From positions 1 through 7,467 of the forward strand of contig JAFAHP010000303.1 in the NCBI GenBank assembly GCA_019237175.1: a DNA stretch of 7,467 nt, given 5' to 3'. Positions 1-5,964 of this stretch are shown piece after piece; within the stretch, counting starts at the first letter, position 1, and each line of letters opens with the position of its first letter. Position numbers and translations under genes: made by a program. The stretch is from Alphaproteobacteria bacterium. Its GTDB lineage: Bacteria; Pseudomonadota; Alphaproteobacteria; ATCC43930; CGMCC-115725. The notes beneath the pieces are model-generated. The model saw nothing but the letters and a program-made list of their open reading frames with translations, had not been told where the DNA came from and did not search any database.

Positions 1-162
1 TTCCCACGCAACGGCCAGGACATTCTTGCCGATGTCGCCGATCTCGCGCGCGCCCATCGCTGGCAGGTGACATTGCTGCGGGTCGAGCAAGGCCGGCTCG
101 ACGATGTCTTTCGAGCGATCACCGCCGGACCATCCGAAGCCATGGCCGGCGCCACCGCTTGA
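1..162 (+). CDS. ABC transporter ATP-binding protein, C-terminal end (partial, GldA/CcmA-like)
   Basis: The window opens inside a reading frame that runs from base 1 to a TGA at 160-162 and gives the last 53 residues of a protein. The ending, VEQGRLDDVFRAIT, resembles the LEDVF..LT ending common in ATPase subunits of ABC-2 type exporters (GldA, CcmA and NatA-like proteins). The Walker and signature motifs lie upstream of the window and cannot be seen. The permease gene follows at once: its ATG is 8 bp after this stop, and a possible TTG start at 159 would overlap the stop. The two are therefore surely one operon and should form the nucleotide-binding and membrane subunits of the same exporter, acting on the cytoplasmic face of the inner membrane. 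Family assignment rests on a short tail plus the context. Confidence 0.75.
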   Translation, partial: FPRNGQDILADVADLARAHRWQVTLLRVEQGRLDDVFRAITAGPSEAMAGATA

Positions 163-170
163 GTGCTGTC

Positions 171-905
171 ATGCGCAACGTCCTGACCATCTTTCGGCGC
201 GAATTCGTCAGCTACTTTACCACTCCCCTCGCCTATGTGTTCATCGTGATCTTTTTGGTGATGGCGGGGATGCTGACGTTTTTCGTCGGCAATTTCTTCG
301 CTCGCGGGCAGGCCGATCTGCAGCCCTTTTTTGAATTTCATCCGTGGCTCTACCTCGTGCTGATCCCAGCCTTGGCGATGCGGCTGTGGGCCGAAGAGCG
401 CCGCTCGGGAACAATCGAGCTGTTTCTGACTCTGCCGATCCGCATGACCGAAGCGGTATTGGGAAAATTCCTCGCCGCCTGGTGTTTTGCCGGGATAGCG
501 CTGGCGCTTACGTTTCCTTTCTGGCTGACGGTCAATCTGCTCGGCCATCCCGACAATGGCGTCATCCTGGCGAGCTACATCGCCAGCTGGCTGATGGCGG
601 GGGCGCTGCTGGCGATCGGCGCCTGCATATCCGCGGTAACCAAAAACCAGGTTATCGCCTTTGTCGTGACCGCCGCGCTCGCCTTCATCTTTACCGCGGC
701 CGGCTCACCCGCCGTGCTTGGCGCCCTGCAGGGATGGGCCCCACAATGGCTGATCGACGCCTTTGCGCGGATCAGCTTTGTCGGCCATTTCAGCGCCATC
801 ACCCGCGGCGTGATCGATCTGCGTGATGTTGCTTATTTTGTCTCGGTCATGATCGCGTTCCTGTTCGCCAATGCCATCCTCGTCGACCTCGAAAAAGCCG
901 AATAG
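171..905 (+). CDS. ABC-2 type transporter permease, GldF-like
   Basis: Encodes 244 residues from ATG 171. An in-frame TTG at 159 (4 residues longer) would overlap the ATPase stop; I prefer ATG because a GAG lies about 7 nt upstream and GldF-type proteins usually begin with a short N-terminus before 'IFRREF..YF'. About six hydrophobic segments are visible, near residues 20-43, 58-72, 97-122, 134-156, 160-180 and 219-238. Family marks are the cytoplasmic E-x-R-x-SGT-x-E-L-x-x-TLPI stretch (residues 75-90) and 'GHF..ITRGVIDLRDVAYF' near 205-223, both typical of ABC-2/GldF/NosY-type permeases. It should form the inner-membrane channel for the ATPase encoded just upstream. The substrate is unknown. 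The next partner gene starts only 330 bp later, an unusually long gap for this locus. Confidence 0.9.
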   Translation: MRNVLTIFRREFVSYFTTPLAYVFIVIFLVMAGMLTFFVGNFFARGQADLQPFFEFHPWLYLVLIPALAMRLWAEERRSGTIELFLTLPIRMTEAVLGKFLAAWCFAGIALALTFPFWLTVNLLGHPDNGVILASYIASWLMAGALLAIGACISAVTKNQVIAFVVTAALAFIFTAAGSPAVLGALQGWAPQWLIDAFARISFVGHFSAITRGVIDLRDVAYFVSVMIAFLFANAILVDLEKAE

Positions 906-980
906 GGGACGGAAGGCCTTGAAGACCGCGAACGAACTTAGAGCGCCTCTCACTCGATCCAAGGACTTCCTTCTGACGTC

Positions 981-1081
981 ATGGCCGCCCCCGGCCCCCG
1001 GGCTATACGACCGATCGCCGGTCGCCGACGTAACCCGGGGGGACGGCCCGTCGGACTATAACCCGGGGGTATTCCGGCCAT
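981..1081 (+). repeat. Nested inverted repeat able to form a three-way junction
   Basis: Several complementary arms nest without conflict. The outer arm ATGGCCG (981-987) pairs with CGGCCAT (1075-1081), 7 bp. The main arm CCCCCGGGCTATA (995-1007) pairs with TATAACCCGGGGG (1057-1069), 12 of 13 positions, with a single C/A mismatch at 1003/1061. Inside, two hairpins abut exactly: CGACCG (1008-1013) with CGGTCG (1019-1024) around a 5-nt loop, and CCGACG (1025-1030) with CGTCGG (1049-1054) around an 18-nt loop. Only two bases (1055-1056) separate the second hairpin from the main arm. The pairing is read directly from the sequence. That it folds in the cell as RNA or DNA is inference, and GC-rich DNA raises the chance background. 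Confidence 0.6.
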
Positions 1082-1101
1082 TCACTCGGATCCCCGGGCC
1101 T

Positions 1102-1144
1102 CCCCCGGGCTTAATAGCGACCGCCCGGAAGTGTAACCCGGGGG
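1102..1144 (+). repeat. Second, shorter copy of the CCCGGG inverted-repeat arms
   Basis: CCCCCGGGCTTA (1102-1113) pairs with TAACCCGGGGG (1134-1144) over 11 bp, with one bulged C at 1110, around a 20-nt loop. The arms match those of the larger element at 995-1069 almost base for base, including the extra or mismatched C in the same place after CCCCCGGG. The shared right arm TAACCCGGGGG also occurs at 1031-1041 inside the loop of the first element, and a shortened left arm CCCCGGGCC lies at 1092-1100. So there are three right arms and two to three left arms within 150 bp. This points to duplication of one repeat unit or to a set of binding sites. Confidence 0.6.
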
Positions 1145-1235
1145 CGGGGATGACGACCAGAAGGGCTCGTACTAGCTCAAGTGAAGCCAGCCTGATCCCG
1201 GTTTTTCGCACCAAACCTCCTGCCGGGCGTTAACG

Positions 1236-3194
1236 ATGGACGCGTCCAACCGAACCCGCGGCCTTTTCGCCTCGCGCCGCGCCGTCGCGGTGGCGGCACT
1301 TATCTGCATCGGGCTGATCCTGATTTCGGCCAATATCGTGATCGGACGATGGGGCAATTGGCGGCTCGATCTTACCGCCGACCGGCTCTACACGCTCTCG
1401 CCCGGAACCTTGCACACCTTGGCCAGGATCGACGAACCGATCACCCTGCGCTTTTATTATTCGAACCGGCTTGGCAACGAGGCTCCGGCATACGGTGTTT
1501 ATGCCCAGCGTGTGCGCGAATTGCTCGCCCAGTATGTCGCCGCGGCAAAAGGCAAGCTGCGCCTCGAAGCCTATGATCCGCAGCCATTTTCGAATGTCGA
1601 GGACCGGGCCATGGCGTTCGGCCTCCAGGGGGTGCCCCTCGACACCGCGGGCGACCGCGTCTATTTCGGTCTCGCCGCCACCAACTCGACCGACGATCAG
1701 CAGATCATCAGTTTTTTTCAGCCCGAAAGGGAGCGCTTTCTCGAATACGATCTAACGAAGCTCATTCACTCTCTTGCGGTCCCGAAAAAGAGCGTCATCG
1801 GACTGATCAGTTCGCTGCCGCTCGAAGGCGACATGATGGCAATGATGCGCGGACGGCCAAGCCACCCAACGGTTGTCCTCGAGCAATTACGCCAGCTTGA
1901 CAAGGTCGAGACACTCGGCACCGACATCGATGCGATCCCGGCCGATGTCGATGTGCTGATGCTGGTGCATCCGCAAAATCTGCCGCCCAAGACCCTGTTC
2001 GCAATCGACCAGTTTGTGCTGAACGGCGGGAAGGCGCTGATTTTTGTCGATCCCCATTCGGAAATGCAGGAGACGCAACCTAACGGGACCGCCCCACCGG
2101 GAGTCTCAACGGGGAGCGATCTCGTGCCGTTGTTTAGAGCGTGGGGCTTCAAAATGCTGCCGGGCGTGGTCGCCGGCGACCGCAGTAACGCACAACAGGT
2201 CGAGGTGCCGGTGCCGGGCCGCGGCGAAGAGACGATCGATTACATCGCCTGGCTCGATCTGAAAGCCGCCAACCTCAATCGCTCCGACATGATTACCGCC
2301 GATCTAAGCCATCTAACCATGGCCTCGGCCGGCATCCTCGAACCACTGCCCGGCGCCAAGACGAATTTTGAGCCGCTGGTCTGGACTTCGCCGGATTCGA
2401 CCAAGATCGCCGTCGAGAAGCTTGGCGGTCTGCCGGACGTCGCCGGCCTGCTCGCCGATTTCAAACCCGACGACAAAAGCTACACCTTGGCGGCCCATGT
2501 GACGGGCCCGGCGCAGAGCGCGTTTCCGGCCGGGCCGCCCGATGCAGCCAAGCCAAAAATGTCAAAACCAGGCGACATTCCGGCAGCACAGCCGCCGACA
2601 GCGGGGACGTGGCTCAAGCAAGCACGAGCTTCGATCAATGTCGTCGTTGTCGCGGATTCCGATATCCTTGACGACCGCACCTGGGTGCAGAGCCAGAATT
2701 TCTTTGGCCAACGGGTCATCGTCCCATTCGCGAACAACGGCGATTTTGTCGCGGATGCAGTTGACGTGCTGGCGGGTGGGGAGGATCTGGTCGGATTGCG
2801 CAGCCGCGGCACCGCGGCGCGGCCATTCGAGGTTGTCGACGAGTTTCAGCGCAAGGCGCAGGCGCGCTACAGCGCCGAGGAGCACGCGCTGGAGCAGAAG
2901 CTCAAAGCCACCGAGGCCAAGCTGGCGGGTTTGACCGGCAAGGACCAGACCGAGACGCCTGCCAATCTGTCACCCGAACAGACCAAGGCGGTCGCGCAAT
3001 TTCGTCTCGACATACTGCAAACCCGCCGGCAATTGCGCGATGTGCAGGCGGCCTTGCGCAGCAATATCCAGCGACTGCAGGAGGGACTCGAATTTCTCGA
3101 CATTGCGATGATCCCGATAATCGTCGCTGTGATCGCCGTTGTCGTCGGCGTGGTGCGAATGCGGCGCCGCCGGCGACGCATCGCCGAAGTGTGA
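1236..3194 (+). CDS. GldG-family ABC transporter auxiliary protein
   Basis: Encodes 652 residues. A short Arg-containing N-terminus leads into a membrane helix (about 16-36), followed by 'LDLTADRLYTLSPGTL' (44-59), the standard opening of GldG-like proteins. A long periplasmic part follows, with the beta-strand/turn 'KALIFVDPHSE' (266-276), a Pro/Ala-rich linker (about 425-458), and 'VVVVADSDIL' (469-478), as in the ABC_transp_aux family. Residues 535-620 are charged and likely coiled coil. A second helix (about 624-642) ends in a run of six arginines (643-648), placing the C-terminus in the cytoplasm. Such proteins partner the GldA/GldF exporter; the biochemical role is unknown. The start has no good Shine-Dalgarno sequence, but an in-frame stop at 1182-1184 and the absence of other start codons after it leave ATG 1236 as the most upstream choice. 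The DUF4340 gene follows after 13 bp. Confidence 0.9.
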   Translation: MDASNRTRGLFASRRAVAVAALICIGLILISANIVIGRWGNWRLDLTADRLYTLSPGTLHTLARIDEPITLRFYYSNRLGNEAPAYGVYAQRVRELLAQYVAAAKGKLRLEAYDPQPFSNVEDRAMAFGLQGVPLDTAGDRVYFGLAATNSTDDQQIISFFQPERERFLEYDLTKLIHSLAVPKKSVIGLISSLPLEGDMMAMMRGRPSHPTVVLEQLRQLDKVETLGTDIDAIPADVDVLMLVHPQNLPPKTLFAIDQFVLNGGKALIFVDPHSEMQETQPNGTAPPGVSTGSDLVPLFRAWGFKMLPGVVAGDRSNAQQVEVPVPGRGEETIDYIAWLDLKAANLNRSDMITADLSHLTMASAGILEPLPGAKTNFEPLVWTSPDSTKIAVEKLGGLPDVAGLLADFKPDDKSYTLAAHVTGPAQSAFPAGPPDAAKPKMSKPGDIPAAQPPTAGTWLKQARASINVVVVADSDILDDRTWVQSQNFFGQRVIVPFANNGDFVADAVDVLAGGEDLVGLRSRGTAARPFEVVDEFQRKAQARYSAEEHALEQKLKATEAKLAGLTGKDQTETPANLSPEQTKAVAQFRLDILQTRRQLRDVQAALRSNIQRLQEGLEFLDIAMIPIIVAVIAVVVGVVRMRRRRRRIAEV

Positions 3195-3207
3195 TCGAGG
3201 ACGGCTG

Positions 3208-4275
3208 ATGCAACGGCGCGGCCTCTTTCTGTTGATGTCGGCAACCGTCGTCATGGTGGTGCTCGCGGCGATGGCGCTCGCCACCGGTGGAACGAGCGGT
3301 AGCCAAGCTGCCAGCGACGAGCGCGCGGTGCCGGCCTTGGCGGCCAGGCTCGGCGATGTGGCGTCGGTCGAAATTCGGCGCGCCGGTCTCGATTTGACGT
3401 TTGTTCGCGACGGCGATAACTGGCTCACCGTCCAGAAAAGCGACTATCCCGCAGATGCCGCCAAGGTTCGCCGCGCCGTGCTGGCACTGGCCGATATGAA
3501 CTTGGTCGAGCCAAAGACACGCGAGCCCGCGCTTTATCCCCGGCTGCAGGTCGAGGATCCGGGTAAGGGCAAATCGACCCTCGTTACAATCAAGGACAAA
3601 TCGGGGTCCGATCTTGCCCGCCTGATCATCGGCAAGCACAGCTATGACCGCCTCGGCGAGGGCAATGACGGCGTCTATCTTCGTAAGCCCGGCGATCCGC
3701 AATCCTGGCTGGCGCGCGGCTCGCTCGATTTCACCGACGAGTCGCCGAACTGGCTCGCGCGCCGTATTGTCGACATTCCCGACAGTCGCGTCGCCAAAGT
3801 GGTCCTGACCCAACCCGATGGTTCGGCGCTGACCCTGAGCCGCGCCAGCGCGCAAGCGAAATTCGCCCTCGTGAACCCGCCAAAAGATGCCAAGTACAAA
3901 AGCGATACGGCATTGGGCGAGCCGGCGATGGCGCTTGAAACGCTCGATCTCGACGATGTGCAGCCCGCGGCAAAACTACCGGTCCCGGATAAAGGTGTCG
4001 CAACTGCGTCGTACACGACTTTCGACGGGCTGACAGTCACGGTGAAATCGTTTCGACATGACAACAAAGACTGGGTCGCGCTTGCCGCGACCGGGACCGG
4101 CAAGGCCGCTGACGAGGCGAAAAAGCTCGACGGCCGGGTTGGCCACTGGATCTATGCGGTCCCATCTTACAAGGCCAAGATGATCGAAACCAAGCTCGCC
4201 GATCTGCTCGAACCGCAGAAAGGCTCGTCAGCGCGGCGGCCGCGCCCGACGGCGCCGCACATCACCCCTTTTTGA
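3208..4275 (+). CDS. DUF4340 domain-containing protein
   Basis: Encodes 355 residues from ATG 3208, chosen because GAGG lies at 3197-3200 about 7 nt upstream and the protein then starts directly with a signal anchor (MQRRG, then hydrophobic 7-27). An upstream in-frame ATG at 3139 lies inside gldG and is unlikely. The rest is predicted periplasmic. It shows the features of DUF4340: an opening 'VASVEIRRAGLDLTFVRDGDNWLT' strand pair (51-74), 'YPADAAKVRRAVLALADM' (80-97), 'LIIGKHSYDRLG' (139-150), 'NWLARRIVDIPDSRVAKVVL' (181-200) and a Lys-rich end 'YKAKMIETKLADLLEP' (321-336). DUF4340 proteins are regularly encoded beside GldG-like proteins and probably sit with them on the outer face of the exporter. 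The last ~16 residues (RRPRPTAPHITPF and neighbours) are unlike the rest and run into a repeat-rich spacer. Confidence 0.88.
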   Translation: MQRRGLFLLMSATVVMVVLAAMALATGGTSGSQAASDERAVPALAARLGDVASVEIRRAGLDLTFVRDGDNWLTVQKSDYPADAAKVRRAVLALADMNLVEPKTREPALYPRLQVEDPGKGKSTLVTIKDKSGSDLARLIIGKHSYDRLGEGNDGVYLRKPGDPQSWLARGSLDFTDESPNWLARRIVDIPDSRVAKVVLTQPDGSALTLSRASAQAKFALVNPPKDAKYKSDTALGEPAMALETLDLDDVQPAAKLPVPDKGVATASYTTFDGLTVTVKSFRHDNKDWVALAATGTGKAADEAKKLDGRVGHWIYAVPSYKAKMIETKLADLLEPQKGSSARRPRPTAPHITPF

Positions 4276-4321
4276 CGCTCCCCCTCGATGGGCCCCCGAT
4301 GGGGAAGGGATTGCGGGAGCG
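4276..4321 (+). terminator. Inverted repeat directly after the DUF4340 stop, possible operon end
   Basis: CGCTCCC (4276-4282) can pair with GGGAGCG (4315-4321). A competing or inner pairing is CCCCTCG (4281-4287) with CGATGGGG (4297-4304), 7 bp with one bulged T. The first arm begins at the base after the TGA, where a transcription end for the exporter operon would be expected. There is no downstream T-run, so it is not a textbook intrinsic terminator. It could instead be an mRNA 3'-end stabilising structure or a dispersed intergenic repeat. Confidence 0.4.
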
Positions 4322-4344
4322 GGTGACGATCCGTGGATGCCGCA

Positions 4345-4372
4345 GCCCCGGCGGGGGCCGAAGGGCGGGGGC
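4345..4372 (+). repeat. GC-rich hairpin in the spacer before the first lipoprotein gene
   Basis: GCCCC (4345-4349) pairs with GGGGC (4354-4358) around a GGCG loop. AGCCCC (4344-4349) could alternatively pair with GGGGCT (4367-4372). Together with the inverted repeat at 4276-4321 this makes the first 100 bp of the 252-bp spacer very structured. The rest (4373-4527) holds only a small hairpin, GCACG/CGTGC at 4490-4494/4501-4505. Confidence 0.35.
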
Positions 4373-4515
4373 TTGTTGGCGTTCGTCTAAATCGACCAGG
4401 CACCCGTTCACCGCCGCGGCTGCTTGCGCTTTACGAGCGAAATCGCCACTTCGGATTTGGCGCGCGCGGCCGATTAAGAGGCAATCTTGGCACGTATCAG
4501 CGTGCATCGAAGAGC

Positions 4516-4520
4516 GGAGG
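4516..4520 (+). promoter_or_regulatory. Ribosome binding site GGAGG deciding the lipoprotein start
   Basis: A GGAGG at 4516-4520 lies 7 nt before ATG 4528. It fixes the start well inside a longer open frame whose upstream ATG at 4333 has no such site. Confidence 0.7.
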
Positions 4521-4527
4521 GCGTGGC

Positions 4528-4890
4528 ATGAACATTCAATGCGACGGTCGCGGGATGTGGGTGGGGTTGTGCCACAGTGCGGCAATCTCCTCGCTTGTCT
4601 TGTTGACTGCCTGCGCCGCGCCGCGACAGGCGCAGATTCAATGGATCAAATCGGGGGTCGACGACGCGACAGTGGCGCGCGAAGTCAATGACTGCGAGGC
4701 GCAAGCTGCCGCAGTGCAAAAAACCGAGCAGGGGATCAACGAAGACCGCAGCGCTACCCTCGGCCGCAACTGGGCGTTGAGCTACACGACCGGTCTTCAA
4801 GACCAAACGATGCAGGCGCAGACCGCCGCTCTTGTCAACCAAGCGTTCAATAGCTGCATGCGCGCCAAAGGTTTTACCAAAGCCGGCTGA
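4528..4890 (+). CDS. Small lipoprotein with a conserved-looking cysteine pair
   Basis: Encodes 120 residues. The N-terminus ends in a hydrophobic run and a lipobox L-T-A-C, with the lipidated Cys at residue 29, so the mature protein should be about 92 residues anchored in a membrane facing the periplasm. The mature part has a DCEAQA motif (Cys56) and a C-terminal NSCMRAKGF (Cys110). This spacing resembles many small proteobacterial lipoproteins of unknown role in which the two cysteines may form a disulphide. The middle is Gln/Ala/Thr-rich and likely helical. The leader is long and carries two further cysteines (5 and 15), so a start at Met10 cannot be excluded, although the strong ribosome site favours the longer form. 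No specific function is claimed. It converges with the next lipoprotein gene. Confidence 0.8.
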   Translation: MNIQCDGRGMWVGLCHSAAISSLVLLTACAAPRQAQIQWIKSGVDDATVAREVNDCEAQAAAVQKTEQGINEDRSATLGRNWALSYTTGLQDQTMQAQTAALVNQAFNSCMRAKGFTKAG

Positions 4891-4898
4891 CGCCGGTT
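4881..4898. terminator. Short hairpin between the two convergent lipoprotein genes
   Basis: AGCCGGC (4881-4887) pairs with GCCGGTT (4892-4898) around TGAC, 7 bp including one G-U pair. It covers the stop codon of the + strand gene and reaches to 3 bp from the end of the - strand gene, so it could slow transcription from both sides. There is no T-run on either side. Confidence 0.3.
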
Positions 4899-4900
4899 GG

Positions 4901-5278
4901 TTACGGCCAGCCCCAAGGGCCCCAGTCCCATGCCTCCTGGTTCATGATCGCCGTCATCTGGGCCTCGTCGGCGAGCTGCTTGGCGAACATCTCCTGTTTG
5001 TAGGCGTCCCAGTTCTGCTGGGTTCCGAGGTATAGGCAGTTGCAATCCAGCGGATCGGCATATAGGTAAACCGGATTACCGTTGACGACCTTCATCACGA
5101 ATTTGTTGGGTGGCAACCGCTTCATTGCGGCGACGCGGTGCGGCGAATCCGCCGGTCGGACTTGAAACCCGGCCGCCGCAAGCAGGTCCTCTTTTTGCGC
5201 TACCTGCTGCTGGGGGGTGGTACAGCCGGCCAAGAGGGCGAGACCGGCCGCAGCACATAGGGCGGGTAGTTTGGTCAC
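4901..5278 (-). CDS. Small lipoprotein of unknown function
   Basis: Encodes 125 residues from a GTG at 5278-5276. The GTG is chosen because GGGGGA lies about 6 nt upstream (5285-5290) and the protein then begins with a compact signal peptide, MTKLPALCAAAGLALLAGC, with lipobox L-A-G-C and lipidated Cys19. The longer frame, up to 5491, would put a charged, Arg-rich stretch before the signal and is rejected. The mature protein has 'AAGFQVRPAD' (35-44), 'LPPNKFV' (55-61), then 'NPVYLYADPLDCNCLYLG' (68-85) with Cys79 and Cys81 in a C-x-C arrangement, a helical part, and a Trp-rich end WDWGPWGWP (117-125). I recall similar ADP..C.C.Y.G proteins as hypothetical lipoproteins of Alphaproteobacteria, but know no function. 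The gene is transcribed away from the VOC gene and towards the other lipoprotein gene. Confidence 0.82.
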   Translation of the reverse strand: MTKLPALCAAAGLALLAGCTTPQQQVAQKEDLLAAAGFQVRPADSPHRVAAMKRLPPNKFVMKVVNGNPVYLYADPLDCNCLYLGTQQNWDAYKQEMFAKQLADEAQMTAIMNQEAWDWGPWGWP

Positions 5279-5399
5279 GGCGTTTCCCCCGAACGTTGAA
5301 TTCGCGTGTCTAGATATTCTCCCCGACGTATCGCGCGCAAGACACCGACCGCCGGTCCGCGCTCGCTCGATCGGTCGGTTTGAAGGTCGTCCGCGAAAG

Positions 5400-5447
5400 C
5401 GATCGATGGCACCATTCGGCGATCGGCGGTATTCTGTAATCCTGTAA
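5400..5447 (+). promoter_or_regulatory. Candidate promoter and dyad upstream of the VOC gene
   Basis: The 192-bp divergent region 5279-5470 contains an imperfect dyad: CGATCG and ATGG (5400-5409) opposite CCAT and CGATCG (5412-5415, 5420-5425), with TCGG interrupting the right half. Just downstream, CTGTAA occurs twice 8 bp apart (5434-5439, 5442-5447). TGTAAT (5435-5440) matches five of six bases of a sigma70 -10 box and would put the transcript start about 24 nt before ATG 5471. No good -35 box is present, which would fit an activator-dependent promoter. This is inference from pattern only. On the opposite strand, TTGCGC (5340-5335) is the best -35-like sequence for the lipoprotein gene, but without a convincing -10. 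Confidence 0.3.
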
Positions 5448-5470
5448 AGATGCGAACGCTGGAGGATCGA

Positions 5471-5935
5471 ATGATCAAGGGCTTGCACCACAACGCCTAT
5501 CGCTGCCGTGATTCGGAAGAAACCAGGATCTTTTACGAGGATTTTCTGGGGCTACGGCTGGTTAGCGCGTTCGAGATCAGCGAGGGGCGCGCGCTGCACA
5601 CCTTTTTTGAAATGGATGACGGCTCCTGCCTCGCCTTTTTCGAGGTGCCCGGTTCGCCGTTCGAGTTCAAACAGCAGGATGCGCTCGATCTGCACATCGC
5701 GCTCGGCGTCGAAAACGACGTGTTCGACAATATGTTGGAAAAGGCCAAATCCGAGGGTCGCGAGGTGCGCGGTCCGGTTGACCACGGGTTTGTTCGTTCG
5801 ATTTATTTCCGCGACCCGAACGGCTACATCATCGAACTGACTGCCAGCACCGGCGTCCATGGCGAAATGATGGACCCCGCGATCTCGAAGCCGTACGAAG
5901 CGCTGGCGCGTTGGCAGGCCGCCAAGAGCCAATGA
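5471..5935 (+). CDS. VOC-superfamily (glyoxalase/bleomycin resistance/dioxygenase-like) protein
   Basis: Encodes 154 residues. ATG 5471 is chosen because GGAGG (5461-5465) lies 5 nt upstream; the in-frame ATG at 5450 has no such site. The protein reads as two beta-alpha-beta-beta-beta modules of the vicinal oxygen chelate fold: 'IKGLHHNAYRCRDSEETRIFYEDFLGLRLV' (2-31) opens the first, and 'LDLHIALGV' (72-80) to 'SIYFRDPNGYIIELTA' (110-125) forms the second. Candidate metal ligands at the usual places are His6 or His7, Glu58, His75 and Glu122. The strand 'FRDPNGYIIEL' is the family's hallmark. Members include glyoxalase I, extradiol dioxygenases, fosfomycin-resistance enzymes and epimerases, so the reaction cannot be told from sequence alone. 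The MFS permease downstream suggests a metabolic role rather than drug resistance. Confidence 0.88.
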   Translation: MIKGLHHNAYRCRDSEETRIFYEDFLGLRLVSAFEISEGRALHTFFEMDDGSCLAFFEVPGSPFEFKQQDALDLHIALGVENDVFDNMLEKAKSEGREVRGPVDHGFVRSIYFRDPNGYIIELTASTGVHGEMMDPAISKPYEALARWQAAKSQ

Positions 5936-5964
5936 CCGAAAACTAAACCTCACGGGTGGTCGAC

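Larger units (their letters stand above)
906..1235. other. 330-bp non-coding gap inside the ABC exporter operon
   Basis: No convincing gene lies between the permease stop and gldG. A frame on the + strand stays open through most of it (871-1233), but its product is Pro/Arg/Ser-rich low-complexity sequence with no ribosome site or recognisable motif, so I treat it as chance in GC-rich DNA. The left 75 bp hold a palindrome AAGGCCTT (913-920) and little else. Positions 981-1144 contain the CCCGGG inverted-repeat cluster described separately. The right 90 bp include a T5 run (1202-1206) after CCCGG that lacks a clear preceding stem. No confident sigma70 promoter was seen, so whether gldG is read through from the permease or has its own start is open. 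Confidence 0.7.

Noticed and set aside
1088..1098. GGATCCCCGGG, identical to part of a common cloning-vector polylinker
   Set aside because: The flanking bases do not continue the polylinker, and the CCCGGG core belongs to the local repeat set, so vector contamination is not supported.
1150..1206. Intrinsic terminator before gldG ending in TTTTT (1202-1206)
   Set aside because: No stem of useful length lies directly before the T-run; only 3-4 bp GGCT/AGCC pairings with long loops could be found.
871..1233. Open frame of 120 codons across the permease-gldG gap
   Set aside because: It starts inside the permease gene, has no ribosome site, and its product is low-complexity Pro/Arg/Ser sequence over GC-rich repeats with no recognisable domain.
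2902..3855. Long open frame (317 codons) on the minus strand opposite gldG and DUF4340
   Set aside because: It overlaps two well-supported genes, and its translation is Arg/Ala/Gln-rich without motifs, typical of antisense frames in GC-rich DNA.
4488..4505. TTGGCACG, resembling the -24 box of a sigma54 promoter before the first lipoprotein gene
   Set aside because: The GG to GC distance is 9 (or 13) bases instead of the required 10, and no TTGC-type -12 box is present. The bases are better explained by a small GCACG/CGTGC hairpin.
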